Shown piece after piece: positions 23,566-34,254 of a stretch of DNA of 64,000 nucleotides. The notes under the pieces are model-generated. The model saw only the letters and a program-made list of their open reading frames with translations, searched no databases and was not told where the DNA came from. Numbering within the stretch: the first letter of the stretch is position 1; each line of letters opens with the position of its first letter. The stretch comes from Plantago major (lineage: Eukaryota; Streptophyta; Magnoliopsida; Lamiales; Plantaginaceae), in the NCBI GenBank assembly GCA_026545765.1, contig CM048841.1, positions 24,587,397-24,651,396 of the forward strand, given 5' to 3'. Made by a program: the position numbers and the translations under genes.

Positions 23566-24143
23566 ATGTCGTCTTCTTCATCCAGCTCTTTTGCAGATTC
23601 ACATGTGATGCGTTGCTTTTGTGGCATAATTGCCGAGCGGCTTACTTCTTGGACGGATACGAATCCCGGACGGAGATACCTTCAATGCGTCAATCAGGTG
23701 ATGTGTGTTTCGATTGATATTTAAATCTCCAATCTTTCTATTCAATTTCTAACACCTTCTGTAAATTCGAATAGGGTAAAAGAGGTGGGTGCAATTTCTA
23801 GTCCTGGTATGATCCCGTAATGTGCCGAAGATCAGTTCAAGTCATTCCTTGGCTGTTGCGTAGAATGAATGCGAAGGATGCACGAATTAGAGAACTGGAG
23901 ATGGATAATGCTAGGCTGAAGAACAAGGAGGAGAATATGACAGATCTCGTAGAGGCGCGTATGACTGATCTGGTGGAGGCAAATGAGAAAATTAAGAAAT
24001 TGGAGGCACAAATCAAAGCACTGGCTGAGGAGAAAGTTAAAATGAAGGAGATGGAGGCAAATGTTGATAAGCTGCAGAAATGGAAGAAAACGTTGGCAAT
24101 TGTTGTTGTAATTTGGTATATCTGGAGTGTTAGTAGGAAGTAA
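23566..24143 (+). pseudogene. GRF-type zinc-finger protein gene, captured in a MULE
   Basis: Exon 1 (23566-23697) encodes a serine-rich start and then MRCFCGIIAERLTSWTDTNP followed by GRRYLQC, the core of the GRF zinc finger (PF06839: C-x-C, an aromatic/threonine-tryptophan block, NPGRR and a third cysteine). A 77-bp intron (23698-23774, GT...AG) follows. Exon 2 (23775-24143) supplies GGCNF and WYDP blocks, a CRRS.QVIPWLLRR segment, a long coiled coil (about 24-heptad-like charge pattern from ARIRELEMDN to VDKLQKWKK) and a C-terminal hydrophobic segment, TLAIVVVIWYIWSV, that could be a membrane anchor. This layout is that of the plant 'At4g04775-like' uncharacterised proteins. An in-frame TAG at 23799-23801, just after the cysteine of exon 2, interrupts the finger, so this copy is probably a pseudogene. 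The function of the family is not known to me. Confidence 0.8.
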
Positions 24144-24149
24144 TTATTG

Positions 24150-24473
24150 TATTAATTTCATTTTTTATTTTTAATTTCGTTTTATTTTAAATAGGTTTTC
24201 TATTTAATTTATCATTTTGTTTTTTATTTTCGTTTTTTGTATTTTCTTTTTGGGTTTTCTTTAATCTAGAGATGACATAGATGGTGATGTGGTAGTCAAA
24301 CTGTTTGACTCACGACAATGCGCATAACCAAGAAATAATCGGGTCAAATGTCGAATTTTCACGAAAGGATCGCTCAAGTCGGAAAATTGAAATAGTAGGA
24401 AGTTGCCGAGCAGTAAACGCTAAATCGCTGAGGCCATACCCCCAAACTTTAGGACCATTTATGCCTTTTTGCC
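24150..24473 (-). repeat. Right terminal inverted repeat of the MULE
   Basis: Inverted match of 23101-23421, ending CTTTTTGCC next to the 10-bp target duplication. Confidence 0.85.
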
Positions 24474-24483
24474 CCATGCATGT

Positions 24484-24850
24484 AGTACACCATAAACATC
24501 GATCCACACTCTACGTCAATTATTAATGTCATGTTCTTTCCAATGATGAATGAACGTAATTAAAAACCAACTTTAGCCAGTTGATATGACAATGAAATGT
24601 GCGATTTTGCATGCTTTTTTTCCGAAATCGAGGAAAATAAGGAAATAAGCTGATTTGACCGTTGCACGGAGTTCGAGGTGTCAAAACATGTCATGTGACC
24701 AACCAATGTGAAGATAATTGAAGATGCTACAACATTGTAAAAGACCACTTTTCGAGAAAATGAAGTTACGAAGCCTGAAATTGAAAAACGAAGAAAACAG
24801 ATAGAGTTGGGAGAAATCGAAGGATAGCAGCCCACAGGAGGCCGCAGAAG
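24484..24850. other. Unclassified DNA between the MULE and the Sirevirus-like LTR remnant
   Basis: No gene or element recognised. It is AT-rich, and an open reading frame on the minus strand resembles nothing I know. Confidence 0.5.
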
Positions 24851-25045
24851 GCTCTTCCAGATTGTGTTGGGTTGGGTTTCTTCCTTGAGGCCCAAGCTAA
24901 CCAATCTTGATCCATTAAGCAATGTTGAAGCCCAACTTGTTATTTCCTACAAAATATCCATAGAAAAACATCTACAATTGTCGAACCTGTTAATAAACGA
25001 AGAAATGCCGAATTAATAAAACAAGTGCAATAAATCGCACTGTCA
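24851..25045 (-). repeat. 3' LTR remnant of the Sirevirus-like element
   Basis: Matches 48189-48378, the 5' end of the other LTR in element orientation, starting TGACAGTGCG on the minus strand. Sequence to the left of 24851 no longer matches, so only about a quarter of the LTR is kept. Confidence 0.82.
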
Positions 25046-26595
25046 ATCTCCCCCTTAATTCTTGCCTTTCTTCACAAAACCAAAACAAGTAGTTAGTAGG
25101 AGAAACAAAACAATATCAAGCAACTCCCCCTTGCCACAAGAACTCCCCCTTTAATACAAAATACCAAGAGTTCAATTGAACCAAACATTCTCCCCCTTTT
25201 GTGAGGAAGGAAAGAAGACAAAGTTCTTTGAAAACTTCAACATATTGGTAGTCCATTGAAGACCTGCAGACAAAGTACCAATGCGGAGAAACGATGTTGA
25301 CTCAACATTGTCGTCAACACTGGCAAAGGAGGTAGCAGAACCAGGAATAGAGGTTGGATCAGCTGGAGGGCATTGTTAGGATAAGAGTGGATGGTCATTT
25401 ACACAACTTACAAGATAAGTTATGATGGTTGTTGTTGGGTTTGCTAGAAAGATTCCTGCAAATATATATCAAAGCACACAAACTGTATACAACTGTTAAT
25501 TGAGGATTAAAGTAGCAGGTAGTACAGTTATCTGTCGAGTCAAAGAAATCAGATGAAATTAGACAATTCTTAGGGAGGTTGACTAAAAATCTTAACTCCA
25601 ACATGGTGACTTTTCAAGCAGGAACAAAAGCAAAACCCAAGGAACTACAAGACACATCTACTCCCCCTCAAACCCAAAAACAAGCAAAACAGGAAAGAAA
25701 AGACACATCAACACAAAGAATAAGGCATATAAAGTGTCTGTTGAACTAAATGTTGACTCATCATTGAGGGTAACATCGAAAAATCAGACCACTCTTATTG
25801 TAATCTGTCCAGGAAACCATGTAAGGAGAGTGCAGATCGGGTTAACACCTCTTAATGCTGAAGGTAAAATAGAAAGAGAGGGAAATACCAAAGAAACACA
25901 CTCGACATCACCTCAATTTTTTTTATAGAAAATACCTTGATTTTGAGTGGGGATGACCATGAGACAGTGAACCATGTCAAATAATTGGAACACGTATGAA
26001 TTCCGTCCAAAGCCTAAGCTTATGCGGAGTAAGGTAAACACACGTCTCATGGCATAAAAGACACTCAATGGCCACATTGGGGAAATTGGTACTCAAATTT
26101 GCAAGTGATCCAGTAGCATTACGAAGATCAGCACTTTTGTGCGTGTCAGTTGAAATTACAGGCCATCAACCCTCACGGACATATGACAACATTGGCCACA
26201 CCGCTATGTGGGTAGTATTTGGTCCTGCCCAACACGACCCTCGACAGAAACACTTCAAGCCCTTTTTCTTTGATTTCATATATGAATTTTTGGAACATAA
26301 ACAGGAGGTGACATCAAGTGCGAAGCAGGGTACGAGTAGCAAAAGTAACCAAAATTAGCACAAATGGGTTTTTATATGAAAACAAACACACTCCAAACTA
26401 GAGACCTTTAAACCTTGGTTTCAAGTAGTCTTTCAAAAACAATGAACCCCTTTTTAGAGATGGGAAACAGTAACAACTAGAGACAGGCACAAAAGCACAA
26501 AAACAGAAACAAGAAGCAAACAAAAAATACATCACTTTTTCTAACTGCCAATGTTGACTGTGATGTTTAGTCAACATTGGGTTCAACAACGAAGA
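25046..26595 (-). other. 3' non-coding region of the Sirevirus-like element with repeated polypurine tracts
   Basis: On the element strand, GGGGGAG-type purine tracts occur next to the LTR (about 25047-25056) and again near 25125, 25143, 25190 and 25662. Multiple polypurine tracts before the 3' LTR are a known Sirevirus feature. A perfect 12-bp hairpin, CCAATGTTGACT...AGTCAACATTGG, lies at 26548-26580. No envelope-like reading frame was recognised. Confidence 0.7.
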
Positions 26596-29500
26596 TCACA
26601 GAGAGCACAGACCAAGAGATCTTCTAAGAATGAAGAATCTCTCACTATCTAAAGGCTTGGTAAATATATTTGAAAGTTGATTGGTTGTATCTATGTGTTC
26701 TATGTTAATTACTTGCAGATTGACCAAATCCTTAAGAAAATGATGCCTAATGTCTATGTGTTTTGTGCGTGAGTGCTGAACAAGGTTCTTAGAGATATTT
26801 ATGGCACTAAGGTTATCACAGAACATCAACAGAGTATCATTTTGAAGACCGTAGTCATGCATCATATTTTTCAACCATACCAGTTGAGTCACACGACTCC
26901 CAACTGCTACATATTCAGATTCAGCAGTTGAGAGTGACACACAGTTCTGTTTCTTGCTATACCAAGACACTAAATTAGAACCAAGATAAAAGCAACCTCC
27001 ACTAGTGGATTTTCTATCATCTAGATCACCAGCCCAATCAGAATCACTAAATCCCACTAGATTAGTGTTTGTATCACATGTAACCATAATCCAAGATTAA
27101 CAGTTACTGATATATATCTGAGCATTCTTTTAACTGTAGTCAGGTGTGGGATTTTAGGGTTAGGCGATACAGCAAATACACACGAGAGAACATGATGTAG
27201 GTAATTTGGTGACAAATATTGCCGATCATTGATCTGTACAATGTTGGGTCAACATCCTCTCCTACATCGATTCTGCTCAGCTTTACAGAGGTAGACATAG
27301 GAGTACTGCACGGCTTAGAGTTCTCCAGACCAACTTTTTGATCAGATTCCTGGCATATTTCTCTTAAGACAAAAAGAGACCATCCCTTTGATGTTGAATC
27401 CGGAGCCCAAGAAAATAGCTGAGTTCCCCTACCATACTCATCTCAAAGGTACCGGTCATAGCTTGGACAAATTGATCTACCATGGAAGGATTAGTCAAGC
27501 CAAACACAATATCATCAACATAGATTTGAGCAATGCAAAGATCTTTTCCTTGTCTAAGAATGAACAAGGTTTGATCACCCTCCCCTTTTGTAAAACCAAA
27601 GCTGATAAGAAACTCAGTTAGTCTAGCATACCAAGCTCGAGGAGCTTTCTTTAGACCATATAAAGCCTTTTTGAGTTTAAAAACATGGTTAGGGTGGTTT
27701 GGATCTTCGAATCCTTTGGGTTGTTCAACATACACTTCTTTATCAATATAACCATTGAGAAAAGCCCCTTTAACATCCATCTGTTTCAGTTTAATGTTCA
27801 AAGCACACACAATGGCTAAAAGAAGTCTAATGGATTCGAGTCTAGACGAGCCTTATTTTTTACCACAACACCATTTTCATCACTTTTGTTTTTGAAAATT
27901 CACTTAGTACCAATGACATTAATATCAGAGGGATGAGGGACTAAAACCCAAACTTCATTAGTTCTGAATTGATGCAGTTCATTTTGCATTGCCTCTAACC
28001 AGTAATCATCTTTCAAAGCTTCATTCACATTCTTAGGTTCAGAAAGAGAGACAAAACAAGAAGAGCTTACCTCTTGGCAGAGTGTGGACATACTTACGAT
28101 ATCTTTGTAGTTTCGCCTAGTGTTCTTCCTCAGATTCATTCCTTCATTCAGATCTTTAATAACTTGAGTGCTAGGGTGATTTCTTCGAATTCTAGGAGGA
28201 GGATCACATCTGATGCTGTCCAGAGGTTCAGACTGATGTTCAGTTTTCTCCTGTTCATGTTCTTCTCCTTTTTCAGATACAGATTCATCCGAGGAACTAT
28301 CAGACAGTGTTGTTTGGGGCAGTGTTGAGTCAACAGTATTCTCAACATCGATCAGTATTTCACTGACAGTCTCTGGAGCTTCTGGTTCAGTACCTGCACT
28401 AACCTATTTCTGAGCAAAAGGGAGAGAATCATCAAAAGTAACATTCACAGATTCCTGAATAGTTTGCGTCCTTGGATTGTAAACTCTAAACGCATGACTA
28501 TTAAGTGAATATCCAACAAAGATACCCTTGTCACTTTTTGCATCAAACTTCCCTAGATGTTCCCTATCATTGAGTATATCGCATACACTGCCAAAGACAT
28601 GAAAATACTTAAGATTGGGCTTCTTACCATTCAAGATCTCGTAGGGAGTTGTTGTAGTTCCTGGCCTACGGTATACATGATTAATGATGTGGCAAGCTGT
28701 GTTGATAGCTTCAACCCACAACCTTTTTGATAAGTTCATGGAACTCAACATAACCCTAGCAATTTCTTACAAAGTTCGATTCTTTCTTTCAGCCACCCCA
28801 TTTTGTTGAGGAGTTTTAGGAGCAGAAAATTCATGGAAGATTCCTTTCTTTTCACAAAAGGCAGCAAAGAACTTATTTTCAAATTTCCTACCATGGTCAG
28901 TTTGAATTCTCTTAACAACAATAGAGTATTGATTTCTGATCCTAGTATGCAGTTTCTTGAAAGAATCAAACGTTTCAGATTTTTCTTTTAAAAAACTTAC
29001 CCAAGTAAATCGAGAAAAATCATCAACTATGACAAAGATGTACCACTTACCACCTAGACTTTCAACCTCAATGGGACCCATTAGATCCATATGCATTAGT
29101 TCAAAGCAGTTAGAGGTACCTGTTTTATGTCCTTCTGGATGAACAGACTGATGAACAGTCCTAGTCTGTTTACCTTTTAGACAGTCACCACACACATGCT
29201 TACTTGCATTCCCAAGCTTTGGGATTCCTTTGACAGCCTCAAGCTTAATCAGTTTTTCCATGTTCCTGTAGTTCACATGACCAAGCTTCTTGTGCCATAT
29301 CACAGTATCATCTTCTTTTGCCAAATTGCATTTGTGGGGATCAGCCACCACATAACAATTGTCTGTTGACCTGACACCTGTCATAACAACATTTTTCTCT
29401 TTGCGAGTATACACTTTACAGGCATGTTTATTAAACTTGACTTTCAAATCGTCATCACACAAATGACTGATACTAATAAGATTAGCATTTAGACCTTCTA

Positions 29501-29870
29501 CCAAGAGTACATTATTCAAGAGAGGAAAACTATCAAGGTTAAGTACACCTTTTCCAAGTACTCTACTTTTGTGACCTCCACCATATATTACCATGCCGGT
29601 GCGTTGATGAACAAAGCTAGTAAGATGGTCTTTAGCTCCAGTCATGTGTCTTGAGCAGCCACTATCAAAGTACCATTTTCCAACATTGTCAAGTGAAGAA
29701 GCAACAGAAAAAGCAACATTGCATACTATATTTTCTCTGGGTGCCTGATATTTCTTAGACTTTTCTTTCTGATTTTTCACCATTTCAGTAGGTTTAGCTT
29801 TCTGTACTGGTGCAACTGATGTTTGAGTCTTAGAAACTGACACTGTTGACTTCGATGTTGAGGCAACATT
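26596..29870 (-). pseudogene. pol region of the Sirevirus-like element
   Basis: On the minus strand, in order: a protease motif WYFDSGCSRHMTG (near 29660); an integrase zinc-binding region with WHKKLGHVNYRNMEKL and CGDCLKGKQTR (near 29300-29170); an integrase core with MHMDLMGPIEV, IQTDHGRKFEN and TPQQNGVAERKNRT (near 29090, 28890 and 28790); then copia integrase C-terminal sequence (LWVEAINTACHIINHVYRRP). Reverse transcriptase follows with LKQMDVKGAFLNGYIDKEVY, LYGLKKAPRAWY and IYVDDIVFG (near 27780-27490). RNase H comes last with LSTAESEYVAVGS, FCDNLSAINIS and HIDIRHHFLKD (near 26940-26720). These sequences are typical of the SIRE/Maximus group. It is a broken fossil. Confidence 0.9.
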
Positions 29871-30932
29871 AACATCAACATTAGCTATTTCAGTTTTCTT
29901 GTTCTTTCTCAAAATTTTTGATACAGAAGGCCGTAAGGTTTAATGTGTCCAGGTTTGAGACAGTATGGACACACAAAAGTTTTCCTCTTATCTTCATTCA
30001 AAACACCTTTGTCTTTTACAAAAATTGGTCCATCAATTAGTTCTGAAAGAGGTTTAACAGTTACCTTAGAGCAATCAGTGTCAGGTATACAGATAAAAAC
30101 ATCAGAGGCAGAAGAGTCATAAGAACCAGAATAACCCAAACCAGCAGTTCCCTCATTACCCATATCAAGAGCCTCATCAAGCATAGCAGTAGCAGAGTTC
30201 CATTTAGCAATGAGTTTATTAGCACTATCTAGTTCAGAGGTTACCTTTTCAAACTCAGAGTCTTTCTGAGTCAAAGCCACTTCAAGTTTCACTGTGGTTT
30301 CTTTTAGGTTCTCATTCTCCTTTTCAAGACGCTTTGCCTGTTTCTTGATCTTCTTCCACTCCTTCAAAAGAGATTCATACATGAGCTTCAGTTCCTTCAC
30401 CATTTGTTCAGGAGTGAACTCTTCTTCAAAGGGGTAATCTACACACACATCAACTGAACCATGCAAACAATTATAGTTAGTAGAACAGGTTACTCTATGT
30501 TAGGAAATTTGTTAGATATTTTGTTAGAAATATCTGTTTAGATTTTGATCAGCAACATGATGACTTATCTTAGTCTCAGAAAGGTGATTAGTACTCTTGG
30601 TTCACTTGAACATTGTAAAAGAGGAAACCCACTAAGTATGATAGTCTAGCTAATCTTGTATAGGATGTTAGGTCTCAAAATGTAATTTTTATTTTATGAA
30701 GAGAAGACCAAGAAGAAGACATCCAAGCAGAACAAACTCAACGACATTGAAGACTTGAAGAAACTGCACAAGATTATCGAATAGCCAGATTTTAGCCAGA
30801 TATCTTGAAGACACAAATAGTTTTTAAACAAACTGTGTCACAAGAGATATCTGAGAAATGAAAGGTCTATCTGAAAACAAGGAAAGTGTCCACAAATATC
30901 TATTCTCAGATACCTTAAGCTTTAACCACATT

Positions 30933-31061
<129 letters not shown>

Positions 31062-31731
31062 CAAACAAAGTTGTTTCAATAAATGTGGTATCTGAAGATT
31101 GAAGATAAAGGACGCAAAAGAATCGATAATACTAGTCTCGATACAAAGCATAGTTCCGTTGACAACTGCAGACAAAAAGTATAGTACAATGCATTTAATG
31201 CACGGACGAGATGTTCGAACAAAAGCAACGGACTTCAAGAAGAAGACAAAACTCTACAAGATTATATTATACACAGATATCAATAGTTTGAATTTGAGCC
31301 TAACGGATACTATTCAAACGGCACTCAAATTCATCTATAAATATCAACACTTAGACTGCTTGAGAAGATACTGAGACACCTTGAACTACACAGAACTTAC
31401 TGAACATCTTACTCTCTCAAAGCAAATTACTTATCCTCAAAGCTTTCTGTTGCGACCAAAGCTTTTGATCTTGAGTAACACTGAAGTTCTAAGTGTCCTG
31501 ATCCTAAACAAGCATAGCTATCTGTGAAAGAGTTGAAACAAAAGATCAAGTATCTGAGATTCATTCTCTTAAACACTTATCTAAGACTTGGGTCAGTAAA
31601 AAGAACAAGATACCATACATTGAAAAGTGTATTAAGTATACTTGATTCACAGAGCTATCTGAATAACTGAATAAGTTATTAAAGAAGCTCATCTGACAAC
31701 TCAAACCGAAACCAACACCATAACTGGCGTG

Positions 31732-31938
31732 GAGTACAGGAAGTACTTAGTTTGGAAAATCAGGGAATAACTCCAAGGTTACCGGAGTATAGGAAGTACT
31801 TGATTTGGGAAACTAAGGAATAACTCCAAGGTTATTGAGTATAGGAAGTACTTAGCTTGGGAAGCTAGGGAATAACTCAAAAAGGTTTCTGAGTACAGGA
31901 AGTACTTGGCTGAGAAAGCCGGGGAACAACTCAGGGGG
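31732..31938. repeat. Four tandem units of about 52 bp in the solo LTR
   Basis: Units start at 31732, 31785, 31837 and 31891, each opening GAGTA.AGGAAGTACTT and containing GGGAATAACTC or a variant. Lengths are 53, 52, 54 and about 48 bp. They may be LTR enhancer-type repeats; no function is shown. Confidence 0.9.
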
Positions 31939-32842
31939 AACATTTGGTTGGGAACCATTTGTTTAAAGGAATCTTAGAATAGGATTTTTGTAAGGAGAAC
32001 TCAATTATCTATTCTAGTGAATTCTAGGTCTCTGGAAGACCGAAGTGGATTAGTTGGAGGATTACGCCACCTCCAGATACCACTATACTTGCTGTGTTAT
32101 TTACTTTTCTGTATTTACATTTCAGCAACACACACACACTTTAACTGTTTCTGCACTTATCTATCTTAAGTCTTCCACGCTCTGATTCTAAGTATCAGAT
32201 ATCTACTCAGATATCTGAGAAATAGTTTTTATCGACAAAAGTTTTAAAAGACTATTCACCCCCCCTCTAGTCTTTTACTTTGCCGTTATCTGGACCAACA
32301 CTCTAGAATCTGAACATTCATCATCCAGTATTCTTTCACAGTTCTGAGAGTCATCATAATCAAAGTAGATAATCTGCAACGATGTTGAATTGTCACAGTT
32401 AACCAAACATTGGTTCCCAACATCGTCCAGAACGGACGTCAGAGAAGCAACTTGATTATATGCAGTTCCAGTTTCCTGTTCATCACCTGAATCATCACTA
32501 AGACAAGCAAGCAAATTTTTCCCTTCTTGCAAAGTGTGTTAGCACACTCATTCTGAAAGTGACCCCAACCTTGACATTCAAAACATCTAACCTTTTCAAG
32601 TTTTTTGGGATCAAGAGTAGGAAGTTCAATGGTTTTAAACTCAGAAGCCTTAGGATTGCTTCTAGAGCTACCACTTGAGTTATTTCTAAAGTTGGTTTTG
32701 CTAAACTTTTTAAGAAGACTATTATAAGCTTTAGAAAACAACTCATCAGTCATCTCATCAGATTCATCACTATTGCTATCAGGTTCGGAAACTTTTGATT
32801 TTGAGTGAAGAGACAGGCTATGGCTTTTTACTCCTTGTCGCT

Positions 32843-33674
32843 TGTTGAGGGGTAAGACCTCAAACACTAACTAAACTATTACAATTAACTTAGTCTAAGA
32901 TCCGCCTCCTACTTGGAGTCCGAAGCAGTACTTGTCCGAGCTAGAGTACCTGAAAGGACCTGGGGGGGGGGGGGGGGAGGGGGGTAGAAAGGGTTATCCG
33001 GATTGCAGGTGTCAATCCGGTAAGAGACTTTACTCAAGAGAGAGTTGGAAGCTCTCAATGTAATAGTTATGAGGAAGGTTATGATATAGTGAGCTTAGTA
33101 TTTATAACTTACCTTAAAGTTTGGACCTTGAGCTATATTTATAGAGACCATAGGTTATGAGGTGACTCATAAGATTGTGCCAAGTGTAAGGTGTGGGTTC
33201 AAGGATAGCGACATTCCTTTGGCCCCCATGGCCCAATAGTATGTTATAGTCCAATACCGTGTATTGGGCCTGGGAGGATAAATCGGTCCTTTCCCTACTG
33301 AGAGTACTGTTCCGCCTGTTGGGTCTGTGTAAGTCCTTAGGATAGATCTGTCTACTTGATTGATCTAACCTCAGGTAACTCTGGATGTCCGAGCCGAGAG
33401 TCACACGGAAGTATCTCAGTGGTTCCAGTATACGTTTGGTCTTACTGTAAAGGTGGCATCCGAGGGCTATCTCATCCGGTCCGTTGGGCATCTTTCTCCT
33501 TTTCCCAGCTAGCTCGGACTAGCTGTGAGGGTGTAGTGACTTTAGCGTACTGGTTAACTCACTAGGACGGACCATGTGAGGTCGGACCAGTACTGAATTG
33601 GCTATTAAACCGTGATGCGCTCTAGGACGTGCTCTATGGGCCCTTAACGGATTGGACATATATCCATATCAACA
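32843..33674 (-). repeat. 3' LTR of Tat-2
   Basis: Direct repeat of 45962-46812, beginning TGTTGAGGGG and ending TATCAACA on the plus strand. It includes a 16-base G-run near 32962 and a TATA-like TATATTTATAG near 33133-33143. Confidence 0.93.
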
Positions 33675-34221
33675 TATGCCCCCCTAGTTTCCAAGTATCT
33701 TAGTAGAAGATAGTTGGTAACTATGAAAAGAACAAGTGTGTTGTGGAGCGTGTCCGAATCGTTAACTATGAAGGAAAAAGTTCCTTTTTGTAAAATCTGT
33801 TGTCCGTGTTTTCAGAAATTCAATATATCTCTCTCCCCCCCTCCCCCCTTTTCTTTCTACAGTCAGAGTTATGTAGTAGCTCGGACTGTAGAAGGAAAAG
33901 TTTATAACGGAGATATATCGAGATCCGAGTACGGTGAGGATTTAATGTCTCTGATAGAAGAGTACAATGGAAGTTAATCCTTTTGGACCAAAATTGGTGA
34001 ATGGGCCAGTTGGGCTGATGAGCAGTGACACCCTAAAGGCCCAATTCCCTTTCTATATGGCCCACGGGTGCGAATCCCGAGTGATTGGAGAATTTCTCAA
34101 TTAATAATAATGGTTCCGGATGTAATTTCACCAAGTGAAGCGACACGACCGTTAGATTAAGCTGATTAACGGTTGGGATTTAGGGCGGAAGGATGCGACT
34201 TTTCGTCTCCCTCAAGTACCT
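33675..34221. other. Tat-2 spacer between 3' LTR and antisense promoter
   Basis: Non-coding. It holds the polypurine tract next to the LTR (TATGCCCCCCTAGTTTCC on the plus strand), followed by the CTTGG...TAGTAGAAGATAGTTGG block shared with Tat-1, and a C-rich CCCCCCCTCCCCCC stretch near 33835. Confidence 0.65.
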
Positions 34222-34232
34222 TCTATAAATAG
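34222..34232 (+). promoter_or_regulatory. TATA box of the Tat-2 antisense gene
   Basis: TCTATAAATAG lies about 190 bases upstream of the leader-intron donor at 34418, the same arrangement as in Tat-1. The likely transcription start is around 34255-34265. Confidence 0.7.
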
Positions 34233-34254
34233 ATTGCCATTGCCGTCAGTTTCA

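Larger units (their letters stand above)
23101..24473 (+). mobile_element. MULE with long TIRs carrying a GRF zinc-finger gene
   Basis: Terminal inverted repeats of about 320 bp (23101-23421 and 24150-24473) start GGCAAAAAG and end CTTTTTGCC. A perfect 10-bp direct repeat, CCATGCATGT, stands immediately outside both ends (23091-23100 and 24474-24483); MULEs make 9-10 bp duplications. The arms match closely over an A/T-rich inner half and an outer half containing CCTACTATTTCAATTTTCC and AAAATTCGACATTTGA. The interior holds a single two-exon GRF zinc-finger gene and no MURA-type transposase, so the element is non-autonomous. The arms end only a few bases after the gene's stop codon. Long TIRs plus a host-type gene fit a Pack-MULE. 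Confidence 0.88.
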
